From: Paramecium octaurelia
Lineage: Eukaryota; Ciliophora; Oligohymenophorea; Peniculida; Parameciidae
NCBI GenBank assembly: GCA_905182995.1
Contig: CAJJDP010000003.1
Coordinates: 253,820 to 317,819 of the forward strand
Direction: 5' to 3'
DNA length: 64,000 bases
Part shown: one piece after another, positions 13,301 to 27,200 of the stretch
How positions within the stretch are numbered: position 1 is the stretch's first letter
How the letters are laid out: each line of letters starts with the position of its first letter
Notes under the pieces: generated by a model
Seen by the model: only the letters and a program-made list of their open reading frames with translations
What the model was told of the DNA's origin: nothing
Database searches by the model: none
Program-made: the position numbers and the translations under genes

Positions 13301-15946
13301 CATAAAATAGAGCAGATCCTCCTCTTTGTAAATGCAAAGTAGGTTATTTTGAAGATAATGATCAAATATGCCAATAGTGCAATGCACGATGTGGAGTATG
13401 TGAGACTTCATCAGAGAATTGCATAACATGTAAATTAGCTTCTTCTGTACCTCCTACTTGTGATTGTCTAGATGGATACTTTAATGATATTTCAAATGGA
13501 TGTATCAAATGCCATAAAACATGTTTAACATGTAATGGATCTGAAGATTATAATTGTTTAACATGTGATACTGCTAGGTTTATGTAATTGTAAAATACGA
13601 AGTGCGAGTGTTTAAAAAATTACTACTATTAAGATGATAACTGTTATGTCTGTTCTATTGAAGTTGAAGTCTGTCAACCTAAAATATGTGGGGATGGAAT
13701 AAAATCCAGTAATGAGCAATGCGACGATGGAAATACAAGCAATAGAGATGGATGTTCAAGAGATTGTAAACAAGAAATGGAATATTATTGTGAGTTAATT
13801 CCAAATTTACTAATTCATAGTTCTATTTACATTTCTACTTGTACTAAATGTTCACAGTATTGTAAAGTTTGTAATTCCAGCAGATGTCTCCAATGTAACT
13901 CAGGATATTTCTTGACCAAATCCTTTGAATGCAGCAAATGCGAGTAATATCCTATTTCTATTTCATAGTAAACATTGCAAAGAGTGTTCAGGACCATTTT
14001 AGAAGGATTGTCTATCATGCATCAAAGGTATTGATTATGGATTTACTCAAAAATGTGCATTTTGTGAAGAAACTATAGGATTATATACAAAGGGATTATA
14101 ATGTGCTTCTTTGTGTGGAGATGGAATTAGAAAGAGTGATGAGTAATGTGATGATGGTAATACTTTCAATAATGATGGATGTTCTAGTACATGTCAGATC
14201 GAATAGGATTGGGGTTGCAAATAATAAATAAATACTTTAAGCGTTTGTTACAAATTAAATTTATCAATTGCTTCCTTGGAATTTGAAAGAGTTAAAGATT
14301 TTTATTAGTCATCAAGGTTTGGATTAATTTCATTCAGCAAACCTATGATTTTGATTAATTCATCCATAATCAAATCATGGAAATAGGAAATTGTTGATTA
14401 GATTGATCATGTAGATTACGATATTAATTCAACCTCTAATTATAATCAAGATGGTCATTTAGAGTCTATTTCAATTAAGTTACTCTTGCATAAGAGTATC
14501 GATTTCGTTTAATATCAAATTAACTTTACTAATTACGTAATTTATGATGCAATTGACAAATATCCTTTGAAATCCTCCATTTTGAAAACAGAATTATTGA
14601 AATATAAATAATTAAGCACTCAAACTTTGAGTACTACAAAAGCATCTAGATAATTTGGATCTACTGTCCTATTTATATTAGGAGGAATTGCTTTAATAGG
14701 GTTGTTGATGGGAAGCTTAGATTTCTATTGGAATGTGTTAGACAATCTATAAATTCTATCTTACATCACATACATCAATGTCAACTTTCCCTATATGCAT
14801 AATTAATTTTTGGATATTTTTTAATTTGCGAGGTTTGAGTTTACTAATGATTTTTTCAAATTTGATATCATAAACGGTTTGGATTATCATTAAAATAAGG
14901 ATTATCCTCTAATTGTGGAAAGAAATGTAGAGTACAACCTAGTCGTTAATTTAAGTTCCATATTAGTTTTTTGGGTTACTCCCTTCATTCTGTTATTCAT
15001 TTCTAAATTTAATCTTTTTATAATACAAAGATTGTTGATTAACAAATTTCAAAGTATCAAACTAAATCAAAAAGTAAACAGTCTGAAATTTTTGGGTTAC
15101 AAAGTAGTTTCATTTATTCACTTTATTAGTTTGAAGTATTGTTCAAATTTTTACTATAATATAATACTCAGAGTCTACCTGTCAAGTTTATACGATCTGA
15201 ATTTTTCCATCTTTACTTCAGCTTATTGTTGGTTATGGAATCAAAATCCTAATTTTGTAGAGTAAGTTTCATTCCTAGGCGCTATGAGTCTACTCTTATT
15301 TTAACTTGTTGTCTTATTTATACTTTCAACATCTCTAAAGGCATCCTCCTATTAAATAGCTTCTAAGCATTACGCACAACACTTTGGATCTCTATATGAA
15401 GGCATCAAATCGGTTAAACAAATCAATAGATAAATTTAATTTCTCTAACCCCTTAGAAAAATTTTGTTTATGGGTGCTCTACTATTATTTTTTGATACTG
15501 CAATTTATCAGATCTCGCTTTTGATATCCATATAAATCTTGTCATCAATTGTTTTAATTACTCTTAATCCTTACATGAACTTTTTGGAGACTATTAAAGG
15601 TATTACCTAGGATGTTGGATTGAGTCTTTCATTATCTTTAATCTTATTTTATTATGCGCAAGATTAATTTTAAATAACAGACTAAGATACAATCGAAAAA
15701 CTATCCTACATTCATGTTGGCATCTATACCATTATGCTTTCAACAAGCCTCGTTATTGATTTATATTAATAATTCAGGATAATTAGCAATAAGTATAAAT
15801 ATTTATAGCGGATTACTTAAGTGTGTCAAAAAAAGAAACCAGAAAATCAACCATCAAATAGAGATATGTTTATAGATTTAAGTTAGGAAAATGGCATCAA
15901 ATTACAAAACAATTAATTTTGCTTCACTAATTTGAGGATACAGTGA
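10391..15946 (+). CDS. Giant cysteine-rich surface protein with furin/EGF-like repeats, DUF4215 and C-terminal membrane helices
   Basis: Roughly 1,780 residues after removing several 23-28-nt introns (for example one ending at the AG before the SVINKSC-like CNKSC segment near 10,735). The N-terminus (MNNRSTIFIAFLLKVYTAKF) is a signal peptide. About 1,100 residues follow with dozens of C-x2-C and C-x6-8-C units of furin/TNFR-like type (for example CLTCVYTSTNCLSC-like repeats). Two Myxococcus-type DUF4215 repeats, CGDGxxxxxExCDDGNxxxxDGCS, lie at about 13,690-13,790 and 14,115-14,215. From about 14,670 the protein has several hydrophobic helices (FILGGIALIGLLMG onward), so the C-terminus is a multi-pass membrane domain. 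This architecture is frequent in ciliates; function (adhesion, sensing or surface coat) is not known. The end is the TGA at 15,944-15,946. Confidence 0.75.
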
Positions 15947-15980
15947 GACGAATTGATATTTATATCACAATTTTATAAAA

Positions 15981-17818
<1,838 letters not shown>

Positions 17819-18015
17819 CAATATAATTTATTTGACAAAAAAATAATATTATATACTCTTATTTAATAACAATATAAATTCTTAAATATTATTATTTTTA
17901 TTTTGTAATACTATTGGATTCTGATTTTATACACAAGAATACTGCTGTGACAACAATCCCTTTTAAAATTAATAATTATATAAATATTAGATTAATGATA
18001 TAGGAATTATTATAA

Positions 18016-19454
18016 TCAATTCTCTAAAATAAATATAAAAAATTACCTTCTTCATCCTGCTCATATTGTTCTCCCTCTCCTTCTTATTCGCCTTCCCCAT
18101 CTTCTTCTTCCAATTGATTTGGATCAATACCAAATAGGTGAAGATTTTACTAATGAAATAAATCTACAAAATACACTAAACAATTCTCTGAATTGATTGT
18201 TCTCCGTTGATAGTTTCTCATTCTCTTCCATCATGGCTTGTTTTTCATCTTACATCTATTAATATAATTGTTTAAAGTTTTCTATAAGTCCCTCCAACTT
18301 CTTGATTTCTTCATCCTTTTATTCAAGTTGTTGACTTAATTCCTCATTATCTTCTCTTTTATCACCTCCTTATTCAAGCTAGTTCTTCAATTCTTCTATG
18401 ATTTAATCCTTCTCTTCTATTTCCCCTGCCATCTCTTCCATTTTGGCCTAGATATCTTCCAGATTGTAATTCTAAAATTCTTCAGCAATTTCATCAATTT
18501 ATTGTTGTTTTTCATTGATAACTTGTTGCATATCTTTAATCTATTTTTCATATTATTTCTTTGAAAGATCCAATTTTTTTTGAGTCTGTTGATCAACACT
18601 TTTAACTTATTCAGTTAGTTTTTTAACTTCATCAGTCAAAGTGGTGATTTTTTTTTTTTCGTCTGCACTTTCTTTTTTCAGATCATTGATTTTCTTTTCA
18701 AATTCTCTTTAATTTTATTATCTATAATATTCTGAATATAATACATTTTCTTATCGATTTCACTATTGATGTTTTTGATTTGATCCTTGGTTTATTGTAT
18801 CTCTCTCCTGAGTTCATTATTTTAATCTTATTCTTCTGAGATCTGTTCTTTTAGTTTGTTGTTTTGAGTATTGCTCATATAAGATGCAGAGTTATTTTGC
18901 CTTTGGATCTCTTCTTATTTAGGTTCTACTTTTTGTTTGGTTTGGGATTGAGGGTAAATATAATTGTTGGTAAACTTATTGGGTAGCGATTGCTATTAAA
19001 CCAATTAAACAGGTTCTTTAACAGGTTTTTAATTATTCAAAATTTCTTCTTTTTAGGGCGCATCAGGCTTTACTGATTTAAAGTTGTTCGAGAATTGTTT
19101 AGATGAAGCCGAGGATTGAGGTTTTGCTATTCCTTATGGTTATTGCTTTTGTTACTACTATTCAGGTTTAGACTACAAAAATTCAAAAATAAATAGTTAC
19201 TTTCAAGGAGGAATCTTTCAAAGCGGAGGCAGATCCAGCTTTTTGATACATTTCTAGATGATAATAAGGACAGTTTTACCTTGATATGGGATGATCTCAG
19301 TTTTATGCTGTTCCTCTGATGGATTGTTTTTGTTGTGGACCTGAGAATCACAACTATAACACAATCGATAAGTTTAGCCCAATTAACATTAATTACACTT
19401 TATGGTGGCTGGTCTTTGTTGGCAAACCATGCACTTAACAAAGAGGGAACTCAT
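18016..19454 (-). CDS. B-box zinc finger plus long coiled-coil protein
   Basis: Six exons with introns of 23-28 nt give exactly 437 residues. Residues 1-55 form a B-box-like zinc module: CMVC, then KCNQC, CYSC, and two His (VHNKN, EQHKTE). A Pro/Gln/Asn linker follows, then from about residue 170 a continuous acidic/basic coiled coil (heptads rich in Lys, Glu, Gln) and a very acidic tail of Glu and Gln (EEEDGEGEQEGEGEQ). B-box plus coiled coil recalls TRIM proteins without RING, but no RING or SPRY is visible; in ciliates such proteins are also found at basal bodies or cortex. Function unassigned. Codirectional with the secreted-protein gene upstream. Confidence 0.7.
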
Positions 19455-19582
19455 AATTCAAAATAAATTTATTTGAATAATAATTAAGATAAAACTTATA
19501 TCTTCGATAGTGTCAATCGTTAAATTGTTATTAACAATAAATAAAATATTGCTTATCCTTTGATTATATATAATAATGATGA

Positions 19583-20311
19583 TCATTCGAATAGTTCAAA
19601 TAATGCTTCCAAATCATCACCGCCTTCAGAAGAATCACTATCCTCGTAATCATCATCGAAAGAATCACTATCCTCGCTGTCATCTTCGAATGAATCACTG
19701 TCCTCATCATCCGAATCGGGAATCAAAGTCTCAACAAATGGACAAACCTTCTTGGATTCCTTGAAGACCTTTCTCAAATTTAGTAATCCCTTAGTCACCA
19801 ACAATGGTCTTTCTTTTTATTCAATAATCTCTAAGGTGACCTTTGCAGCATTGTCAATGACTGAGATGCATTCATCTGGTAAAACAAATCCCAACACAGA
19901 CTTTACTTCGTCTCCCCAGCAATTTGTGATTACAGGTTCCACCAAATGGGACATATCAATTAAACTGTCAACAAGCATATCTGAGAACCCATCCTCTTCA
20001 AACTCATTGTATGATTTATAACCATTGCTAGCTAATTCGAAGCCATCTTTTAAACAAGTTCCTATTTTCTCTTAGAAACTAGACAAATCAACGCCTTCTG
20101 CCCCAGAACAAGATGTTTTTATAGCCACTAAAGATTTTACGATTCCAACTAATTCCTTCAAACTTGATGTAAACTTTTTTTCATTTACATTTGCATATAA
20201 TTTTGAAAATTTAGGAGTGAGTTTTGCTACTTTTGCAGTGCATTTAGAATTGAAGGTTATTGCAGTTGAGCTTGTAGCTACAATCAATAAGATGACAATT
20301 AAAAACTTCAT
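19583..20311 (-). CDS. Small secreted protein with acidic Asp/Ser repeat tail
   Basis: Intronless, exactly 242 residues; the only in-frame TAA/TAG codons are read as Gln. The N-terminus MKFLIVILLIVATSSTAITF is a clear signal peptide. Six cysteines are spread over the mature part (after SKCT, TSC, GTC, NCW, DEC and KVC), suggesting disulfides. The last 40 residues are repeats of Asp-Ser-Asp-Ser-Phe-Glu/Asp type (about three copies of a 10-residue unit EDSDSF), which could bind calcium. It could be a secretory-granule (trichocyst-type) or surface protein; no family is recognised. Codons are less AT-biased than the neighbourhood, as expected for a highly expressed gene (inference). Confidence 0.75.
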
Positions 20312-20513
20312 TAAAATTAATATAAAATGACGTCAAACCATTGATGATTATTAAATCATTATTATTTCTAGTTAATAGATTACCATTATTGAGCCAATAA
20401 TATAACAACTGTTGATAAATCATAATAACTACACCAATACTCTTGAAGTTAAGTTAATTACAAAAAATAAAAATGATTGTATAAAAATTATAAAGGACAC
20501 AAGTCCAGTTGTC

Positions 20514-21056
20514 TCAATATTTGATGTTTCTGAAACTACTATAAACAACTTTTGATTTTTTATCAAAAGTGACCTTTTTGATCGATCTTTGAGAACCTGA
20601 AGTTTGAGAATCCTTGAGCTAATTCTTAGGACTCTAAGGATTTGAAGTATTTTTATTTTTTTGCTTTAAAATTGATTTGTGTTTGGTATTATCTTAATTG
20701 GAATCCTTTAACTCACTATTCCTTTCATCCTTTGAACAACTATCCTATTCTTATGATCCAAGCATTTCTTTTAATAACAGATTTTCTTCTACTGATAATT
20801 TTACATCTATGGGTTTTGAGTCTCTATCTGTAATTTATAGAAGGATCTGATCCTTTAATTGAATCATCTAAGATGAACAGCACTCTTCCTATTCGTGCTG
20901 ATAATTAAAATCCTAATCCAAAAATTTCAATATTTATATAGGTGATGGCTTTTCAATAGAGGGAGGACCATAAATATATGTTCTTCCGAAGATGACTTCT
21001 CCCAAATCAAATTCTTTGGATGGAGTAGTAATTCTTTAGTTGCAAATATTACCCAT
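20514..21056 (-). CDS. Putative PP1-binding regulatory protein (SILK + RVxF motifs)
   Basis: Intronless, exactly 180 residues. It begins MGNIC, a plausible N-myristoylation and palmitoylation site. Most of the chain looks disordered (Ser, Asn, Gln, Lys-rich). Two known protein phosphatase 1 docking motifs occur in the usual order: SILK at residues 128-131 and an RVxF-type KVTF at 161-164, both flanked by basic residues. In inhibitor-2 and related PP1 partners these two motifs bind separate grooves of the PP1 catalytic subunit. The motifs are seen; PP1 binding is inference. A protein with the same arrangement is encoded at 36,751. No catalytic domain is present. Confidence 0.6.
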
Positions 21057-21608
21057 TTCTTAGAGTCGTATATTAATAACAGGAATTAAATTAAGGAATG
21101 TTTAATCAATATTTATATCTGATATAAAGATAACAAATTTTAGTTTCTTCAACTTGGCCATCCCTAAATTCATCTGCATAAACAAATGAAATGACATATC
21201 TAAATTGTATCAAATTAAATTTATCAGACGAATCTGGAAATCATAGGACAGACCTGCATAAAGTTAAGTCAAGTAAGTTAATAAATTTATTATTAGTTTA
21301 TTTAAATTTTGTATATATAAATTAGAATCAGTGTTGAAAAGGCTAGAATTTTACAAAATTGGAGTTCTCCAAATATTAAATTGGTAATAATATAATATGA
21401 AGTTCTATTTAGATGAACAAATAAATATGAATTTCGACAAAAAAAGGATAATCTATTTAATATCCTTAATATATTAGATTTTATTATTAAATCATCTTAG
21501 ACTTAATAATTAATTAGAAATTTACCTTGGTGAGCAATATATGTTATTTATGAATGATTAATAAAAATGTTGAGCATAGAATTAAATATTAATTTATAAA
21601 ATTTATTT
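21057..21608. other. Intergenic, divergent promoters
   Basis: About 550 nt between divergent start codons. AT-rich with many short ATGs and TGAs; no reading frame longer than a few dozen codons looks coding and no RNA gene was recognised. Confidence 0.5.
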
Positions 21609-23339
21609 ATGTTTCCTGAGTCGTGTAAAAATCGATCTATAGGATCAATCAATTAATCTTGTCATGAATCTCATCGTCATAGACAACATTTAATCAACTC
21701 ATTTGGATTTCTGTCTAAACATGAATCAAGAAATTCATACTACGATAAGGAGGATCAATAAGATTAATTATTAAAAATCAAGCAAGAGCTCAATTAATTA
21801 AGATTAGAAAATACCTAACTCAAGTCTCAGAATTTATATTACTAAGTAAGTGATTATTAATATCTAGAAAGATCTTGAAAGCTTTCATCAACAATTGTCT
21901 GATGATGAAATCCAATTGAAAACAGTTCGAAACAATCAGAGATTCAAACATTTGCTTAAATTATTGCAGTCTAAAGAAGTTGAGATTGAGAATTTAAAAA
22001 GAAAATTGAAAATAGATGAAATTACAAATTACTAAAAACAAGTATCCGAACTTTAAAATATGGTTGAACTCCAAAAAGAAAAATTGCTAGGGAATCAGAG
22101 AAATATATTAGCTCCTTAGTTTGCTATCCTTGATGAATTAGAATAAGATAATATTAAATTAGTTGAAATAGTAAAAGTGTTGGAAGATAAGCTTAAGGAT
22201 TACGATCAAATGAAAAAACACATCATAACGCAATAAGTCAAAATTTAATAATAGAAATAACTCATTAATGAATTATTAAAAGAAATCAGATAATATAAGG
22301 AAAGAGATCTATTATTTGCTGTTAAGCATAATCAAAAGAGTAAACAAGATCAATAAATTAAGTATTAGCTTTATCATACATAGAAAACTACTCTCAGATA
22401 TTCACAAACTAAGTTAAAAGAGATAAGAAGATGAAGCATATATAGAACAATTAATAGATAGGCATAGATAAGAAATTAAAAAATATGATCGAAGGATTAT
22501 GGACAAAGATGATGAAATGCAATTGCTATAAGAAAGATGTGAATCACTGAGTAAGGCTCTATAGGAAGAGTAGATACAAAAGGCAAAACTTAAAAAGAAC
22601 GAGAAATCCACTTCAATTGTCAAACCTTCCATGTTTTCATAACATTAAATTGTTGGCCGAGCCTCTGGAGATTATTCTTTAATTACTTCTTAAAGATCTT
22701 TAAGTGGTGTTGGAAAATCCAAATATTCCAAAATCAGCAAGCAAGATCTCTGTTAAATAGTCAAAGTAATTAAATTTTAGATGATTAATAATAAAGTTCC
22801 TTTTGATGAATTAGATACTGTAATATACTTCCTATTTATAATAGTACTTGTTTAAAAATCAAATAGAAACTACTTTAGATGAACTTAAAGATTCCCTTTA
22901 ACAATCGATCTTTAATTTAAACAAAGACCAGTCTTCTATTTTAGCAAATTATTTGTTTGATTAAGAGGATGATATTAATTTCGATAAGCCACAAAATAAT
23001 TCGAGAATAAGGAGCATTCTAAAAACATTATTAGATAATTTTCGATTGCCTAATAATGCTGTTTTTGATGAAATTAAAGCTAATTTAAATGCTAATAATC
23101 TTGAAATGATTTGCAGTTAGCTTTAATCTAAATTTTAAAGTCCTCGAAACAAACTCAATGTTAATGTAAATTAAGAATAATAATTTTAGGATTTGTTTGA
23201 GCTTTTTAAAGAGAACGACATCAAATTATCAAAAGCATCTCTTGATTATATCGAATCCTACTTTTTTAAATTGAATCAGCAATTATGTGTTTTTGAAATA
23301 GATTAACTTAAGCAATTATTAGATAGTATTAATAATTGA
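21609..23339 (+). CDS. Coiled-coil protein with C-terminal helical domain
   Basis: Starts MFPESCKNRSIGS. At least three introns (22 nt at 21,846-21,867, 22 nt near 22,355 and 25 nt near 22,820) restore one frame of about 553 residues; a further 24-nt in-frame segment near 23,165 may also be an intron. The first 380 residues are coiled coil (for example RQEDEAYIEQLIDRHRQ, KKYDRRIMDKDDEM). A Ser-rich stretch (GRASGDYSLITSQRSLSG) follows, then a 170-residue helical domain with KVPFDELDT and FELFKENDIKLSK, which recalls a degenerate EF-hand-type fold but lacks the calcium-loop acidic pattern. Family not recognised; cytoskeletal or ciliary use is plausible but unproven. Confidence 0.65.
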
Positions 23340-23879
23340 TAGCCAGTTGATACTAAAAATTTTTTATTGAAGCTAATGTTATATGAATATTAAATATAAA
23401 ATCAATATATATTTAATTCTGTTTAAAATACTTTCAATTCGATTAAAATGGATTATTACTTTAATTATTAATTAAAAAAAATAATAGTTTCAATAGAAAT
23501 AAAAATTCTAAGAAGTTAATAAATTTACTGGATCTGTTATAAATTGTTGCTAAAATTTTAGTTTTGATTTTAATCTCATAGATATGTCTTTAAAATGTTA
23601 TGCACCATGAATGAGATTGTATTACAATTTATTTTTGAGCTTAAAAGTTCCTAAATAAACAGTACTTATTCTGAGAATAATTGAATCTTCTAATCAAGTT
23701 TTGATGTTATTAAAGGTTTAATTAAAGGCTTGAAACGGAAAATTTTGAGATAAATCACAATTTTCTTTTGTGAAATTTCAGTAATCATCATCCAGTATCT
23801 AAGAGTATAAGTAAACAACAGTAAATTTAGTTAGATGAATTTCAATTAATATTAAAACACATAAATACAAATTATTTTT
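23340..23879. other. Intergenic stretch, no gene seen
   Basis: About 540 nt between two codirectional genes. Frequent TGA on both strands and no splice-joinable frame of coding quality. It presumably carries the 3' end of the coiled-coil gene and the promoter of the kinase gene. Confidence 0.45.
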
Positions 23880-26016
23880 ATGCAATAGTTTCCAACCTAA
23901 GTTGAATTTTAAGAAGACTTCGATTTTAAAAATTCATCATTGTTAGGTCAAGGAACTTTTGGAAAGGTGTACAGGGCAAAAGCTTTAAAATCTCTTCCTC
24001 CTGGAAATTACGCATTAAAAATAATTGAAACAACTAGGTATAAAAATATATTGAGTTAAGCGAATAGGCATATGAGCTTGCAATTCAAGAATTGAACTTA
24101 TATCAAGTGATCACTTATCATTAAAATGTTATTAAAGTTTACAAGGTTTACTCATGGATGGAGGAAAAGAAATATGTTTTAGTCTTTGCTATGGAATTAG
24201 CGCATAACAGCTTAAAAGCAGATATAGAAGAAAGAAGAAAGGCATCATAAGAATTTGGGGGTAATGATAAAAAAGTAATTTGATTAGATGTAATGCTAAT
24301 AGACATCATGAACTAGTGTTTGAAAGCATTCTATTATCTAGCAAAAAACAAACATTTGTTTCACAGAGATATTAAACCAGAAAATATATTAGTAACTAAT
24401 AGAAACCCATACACAGTTAAATTGGCTGATTTTGGAGCAGGTAAAGAGAACTTTAATGGTTAAACAATGCTAAACACTTTGGTAGGAACCCCATTATTTC
24501 TCTCTCCTAAATTATATGTTGCCTACTCAACTAATCAGCCAGGGAAAGTAAAGTAAATTATCAACCTAAATTTAGACATGATTTAGAGAAGAGTGATGTA
24601 TTCTCATTAGGAATTACATTTCTTTAAATGATTTTACTTCTAAGTGACAAAGATCTATAAAAATTGAATGATCCAATCATATACGAAGAGAAAACTGGGA
24701 ATGCTATAGATATTAGTGATGATGTGTTGAAGAAAAAAGACTGTTAAGGTTGGAAAAAGTTACAATTTCATATCAGCAACATAAAAAATCCTTAAATAAA
24801 GGCTTGTATCTAAGGTATGACAGAGTTCAGTGAAAGAAACAGATTTACATGGCTTAAAGCTTTAAAAGCATTGAATCCAGAATATGAGGATGAGTAAATA
24901 ATTAATTTATTCTAGTGAAAAGGATTAATCTGTTTATCCAGCCTAAATCCGAGATGAATAAATTAAAGCAATACAATTTTATTCTAGTTAAACCATAACT
25001 TTAAGGTATTTAGGATCTGTTAATGATTTATCAAATCACAAAAAGATCATTCCTGCAGATAGTTAAATTTTGGCTTATTCTAATGAAGGAGTAAGATTAA
25101 TATCCTTACAGGGAGTATCAGAATGCATATTTACTTAAAGTATTATGTAATCATAAGGTAGATGTCTCTTTTTTATCTTTTATACCACCATTAAGTATTT
25201 GTGTTGGGATCACATAATCTGGCGATATTTTTGGAGTAAATGTGAAGAGTAAAACATTCTATTGTGAAAAAATTAAGAATTTTCAACACGATAAGATCAC
25301 TGTAAATTTATATAGGATTTCTTTAGGTGATGAAATATATGCGAAAAGATTTATGTATATTGGGATCTTAAAGTGGAGAAATTATGATTTTAGCATTTGA
25401 TACTTAACCACCTTGTGTGATAAAAAAGTACAAAGATGTGGATAGATCTGTAGTGGATATGATATATGATGATGAAAATAAATAGATTATTTCATCTCAT
25501 GAGAACTTTATGATCTATGGAAAATAATTGGTTTATGAATAATCGTAATATTCTAACCTAATTTAGTGCTAAATATCAATATGATTCTTAGATAGATAAT
25601 TTATAATTAATATCATCAGAACGTTTTGCAGGATTAAGTAAGAACCTCTCTTAAATACCTATTTTTCACATTAAGGATGGTATTTTTAATTGCTAATTTT
25701 AGGAAATATGAGTATACTGCATAAATACTAAATCAACGGAAACAATATACCGTTGGCATTAACTTTATCTGATAGTTATCTAGTTTGGGTTTGTGAAAAA
25801 TACATTGGATCAATATAAATAAGTGCTAAATTGGGTTAATAGAAAGAAGATAACAATGATTAACTCATGGTTAATGCTTCCAAGCCTGCAAAACTGATGT
25901 GCTTTTTATAAATTGACAAGACTATCATCGCAAGTGATGGATTAAAACTACATAAATACTAAGTCGGAAAGAAGCAACAAGACAAGACTGTCTGTCAAAG
26001 CTGCTAAATTTTTTGA
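23880..26016 (+). CDS. Protein kinase fused to a WD/propeller-like C-terminal domain
   Basis: Nine exons with eight introns of 22-27 nt give exactly 648 residues. Residues 1-300 are a Ser/Thr kinase: GQGTFGKVY loop, YALKIIE lysine, HRDIKPENIL catalytic loop, ADFGAGKEN, and an activation segment VGTPLFLSPKL where the usual APE is SPK. The remaining 330 residues contain repeated short beta-type units (ILAYSNEGY, ICVGITQSGDIFGV, LCILGSQSGEIMILAF, DSYLVWVCEKYIGSIQI, TIIASDGLKLHKY), resembling a degenerate seven-bladed WD40 propeller. That domain would serve to bind a partner or to self-regulate. The fifth intron (25,091) has two possible acceptors; only the 25-nt choice keeps the frame. Substrate unknown. 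Confidence 0.75.
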
Positions 26017-26096
26017 ATATATTTTTTTAAATGAAATGACAGATCGCCATTCACTAATAATAAAATAGTCATAATTATATAATTAAATTAAATTTA

Positions 26097-26820
26097 ATGT
26101 ATAGAAGTTTGGGATTACTTATCAGATCTACATCGATTGTATTGAAGTGTTTAAAATTAGTATAATTAAATGTGGATAAGAGGTCCAAAAAAAGCAAAAG
26201 TAGAGGCAGTTGCCACTTCGGATGATTTAATTAATATTTGGAAAGATAGAAAAGACCCAGAAATCAAAGAGATTGATGAGTATCCTTTATGGTTATTAGA
26301 ATTGGCAGTACCATTAGACAGCATAGACGTAGCTTCTATTTAAATCGCAGCAAATGATAAAGCTTATGTTAGCTATATTTGTTATTTAGCACCCTCCAGC
26401 AAGTCATGTGAGGAGTATTGTTAGAAGTATTAAAAGACAGAGAATTATTTTAATGAATAAATATACAGCTTTAAATAGAGATGGAGATGTAATTGGTGAT
26501 GATGATCTCAATGACTAAGAAGATCAATTGGAGCATATTTAATAAGAGAAATTGGCAGAAGAAGCTGCAGCTGAAGAAGCAGCAAGACTCAAGGAATTAG
26601 AAGAAGATGATGAGGATACACCTAAGGGTAATATATATTAATTATTTATTAAATAGCAAGAAAGCCAGCTATTAGAAAAGAGGAAGATGATGATGATAAA
26701 CCAGCAGCTGGAAAGGGTGGCGATAAAGATAAAGCAGCAGCTGGTGCTAAAGGAGGTGCTGCAGCAACAGGAGCAGCAGGAAAAGCAGGAGATGCTGCTA
26801 AAGGAGGCAAAAAAAAATGA
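26097..26820 (+). CDS. Mitochondrial large-subunit ribosomal protein mL54 homologue
   Basis: Four exons with introns of 34, 22 and 29 nt give exactly 212 residues. The first exon encodes MYRSLGLLIRSTSIVLK, a basic amphipathic presequence typical of mitochondrial import, which is why I prefer this start over the ATG at 26,170. The core matches mL54 (MRPL54/L37 family): a short strand-helix with a DPEIKEIDEYPLWLLEL motif and conserved basic residues (HVRSIVRSIKRQRII). After the core is an acidic coiled stretch, and then about 55 residues of Ala/Gly/Lys low complexity not found in animal mL54. It would act in the large subunit of the mitoribosome. Confidence 0.65.
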
Positions 26821-27200
26821 GGTGTAAATTTATATAAGATTTATTTATGATTATAAACCAATTTTTAAGTTTTACCTCATCTATCTAATTTTATTATAAA
26901 TAATGTGACTTATTTCTAATTATAGATGAGCTTTATAAGGAGAAATCATTTTGATAATTTTATTATTATTTTATTTAGGGTAAAAGAAATAGAAATAAAT
27001 TCATAATTTATTTTATAATATTAAAAATATATACTCATAAAATTAAATTGAGATCAAAATGATGTTTCTTTCTCAAAATTTAATAAGAATAACAAAAATA
27101 GAATGATCATTAAATCATTATCTTTATGATAGAAATAGTACTCTTGAAAGAATGAATAGTATTATATTGAAAAAAAAGCCCAAAAACTGAAATCAATAAA
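26821..27200. other. Convergent 3' intergenic region
   Basis: About 380 nt between the stops of two convergent genes. AT-rich, with no frame or structured RNA that I can support. Confidence 0.45.
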
